A DNA stretch of 8,641 bases, from assembly GCA_026397695.1 (NCBI GenBank), contig JAPLUJ010000585.1, forward strand, positions 1-8,641, in the 5' to 3' direction. The translations under genes and the position numbers were made by a program. The notes under the pieces are model-generated. The model did not search any database. It was not told the DNA's origin and was given only the letters and a program-made list of their open reading frames with translations. This document shows, piece after piece, positions 6,779 through 8,641 of the stretch (position 1 is its first letter; each line of letters starts with the position of its first letter). Source of the DNA: Verrucomicrobiota bacterium (GTDB lineage: Bacteria > Verrucomicrobiota > Verrucomicrobiia > Verrucomicrobiales > Akkermansiaceae).

Positions 6779-7192
6779 TCAATGGCGGGATTTGCGCTTG
6801 AACTGGATGGCGGCGGTGGACTTGGCGATGACCCCATGGAGAAATGCCACCTCTTCCGCGTCCATACTATGTTCGACGTTGCGGAGCGCCTCCTGCGCGC
6901 GTTGGATGGCTTCCTCGGCGCTGAGCACGTCGATTTCCGCTTCCCCCAATGCCATGTCGGTTAGAACTACCACCTTGGTCTGGGTGATTTCCGCGAAGCC
7001 CGAACCGATGGCCAGCGTCACCACCTGGCCGTTGTGCAGATAGCGGAGTTCGCCGGGTTTGAGCGCCGTCACCAGCCCCGCGTGCAGCGGCAGCACGCCG
7101 ATCTCACCTTCCGCTCCCGGCAAATACACGTTGTCCACGCTATCCGAGAAAACCTTCTTCTCGGGAGTGACGATGTCAAGGTGGAGCGGCAT
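6779..7192 (-). CDS. atpC: F1Fo ATP synthase epsilon subunit
   Basis: AtpC is part of the central rotor stalk of F1, couples it to the c-ring and can inhibit ATP hydrolysis. The 137-residue product has the expected two parts. An N-terminal beta-sandwich (about 1-85) carries the family hallmark PGAEGEIGVLPLHAGLVTAL (25-44) and GELRYLHNG. A C-terminal helical hairpin (about 88-137) is rich in Ala and Glu (EEAIQRAQEALRNVEHSM). The length is normal and nothing is missing. It lies 44 bases downstream of atpD on the same strand, the standard end of the operon (atpD then atpC), and translation probably depends on the shared transcript. The ATG at 7192 is preceded by CTCTCACCCTC with no Shine-Dalgarno; the spacer holds a 7-mer tandem repeat. 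The next gene is convergent, so the operon ends here. Confidence 0.95.
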   Translation of the reverse strand: MPLHLDIVTPEKKVFSDSVDNVYLPGAEGEIGVLPLHAGLVTALKPGELRYLHNGQVVTLAIGSGFAEITQTKVVVLTDMALGEAEIDVLSAEEAIQRAQEALRNVEHSMDAEEVAFLHGVIAKSTAAIQFKRKSRH

Positions 7193-7202
7193 GAGGGTGA
7201 GA

Positions 7203-7230
7203 GGATTTCGGATTTCGGATTTGCGATTTG
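7203..7230. repeat. Four tandem 7-mers (GGATTTC type) between atpD and atpC
   Basis: The units on the plus strand are GGATTTC (7203-7209), GGATTTC (7210-7216), GGATTTG (7217-7223) and CGATTTG (7224-7230), an exact period of seven. They fill most of the 44-base atpD-atpC spacer and end 10 bases from the atpC start codon, where a ribosome binding site would be expected. From memory, GAAATCC-type heptads recur in intergenic DNA of Verrucomicrobiota and related phyla. Confidence 0.8.
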
Positions 7231-7236
7231 AAATTG

Positions 7237-8641
<1,405 letters not shown>

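Overview
The window looks like chromosomal DNA from a GC-rich Gram-negative bacterium, most likely a member of the Verrucomicrobiota. This assignment is inferred from the character of the AtpD sequence (including an insert after the catalytic GER region), the diderm outer-membrane gene bamA, a large secreted RCC1-repeat protein, and intergenic repeat types. No 16S or other decisive marker is present.

Layout, left to right. (1) 1-1837, minus strand: the first 612 codons of a large secreted protein that runs off the left edge. It is easy to miss because no stop codon lies inside the window. It has a Sec signal peptide followed by RCC1-type repeats that alternate with a second, unrelated module of about 70-80 residues, four times over. 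(2) 1838-2556: a 719-base gap with no intact gene. It holds a hairpin touching the start codon of the RCC1-repeat gene, a 16-base inverted repeat, a sequence resembling a dispersed intergenic element, and on the plus strand a frameshifted remnant of a PQQ-like beta-propeller gene. (3) 2557-4905, minus strand: bamA, the outer-membrane assembly protein, complete with five POTRA domains, barrel and C-terminal beta-signal. A likely promoter overlaps the furthest-upstream possible start. (4) 5094-6704, plus strand: a complete ABC-F ATPase starting with GTG, divergent from bamA. (5) 6779-8641, minus strand: atpC and the 3' part of atpD, the end of the F1Fo ATP synthase operon. They are separated by 44 bases containing four tandem 7-mers.

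The intact genes are mostly housekeeping: envelope biogenesis, a ribosome-associated ATPase family member, and ATP synthesis. The accessory and least familiar part is the left 2.5 kb, with the RCC1/GMxVTG composite surface or exported protein and the decayed PQQ-like gene. No CRISPR array, tRNA, rRNA, insertion sequence or integrase was seen. None of the five protein starts assessed has a convincing Shine-Dalgarno sequence.
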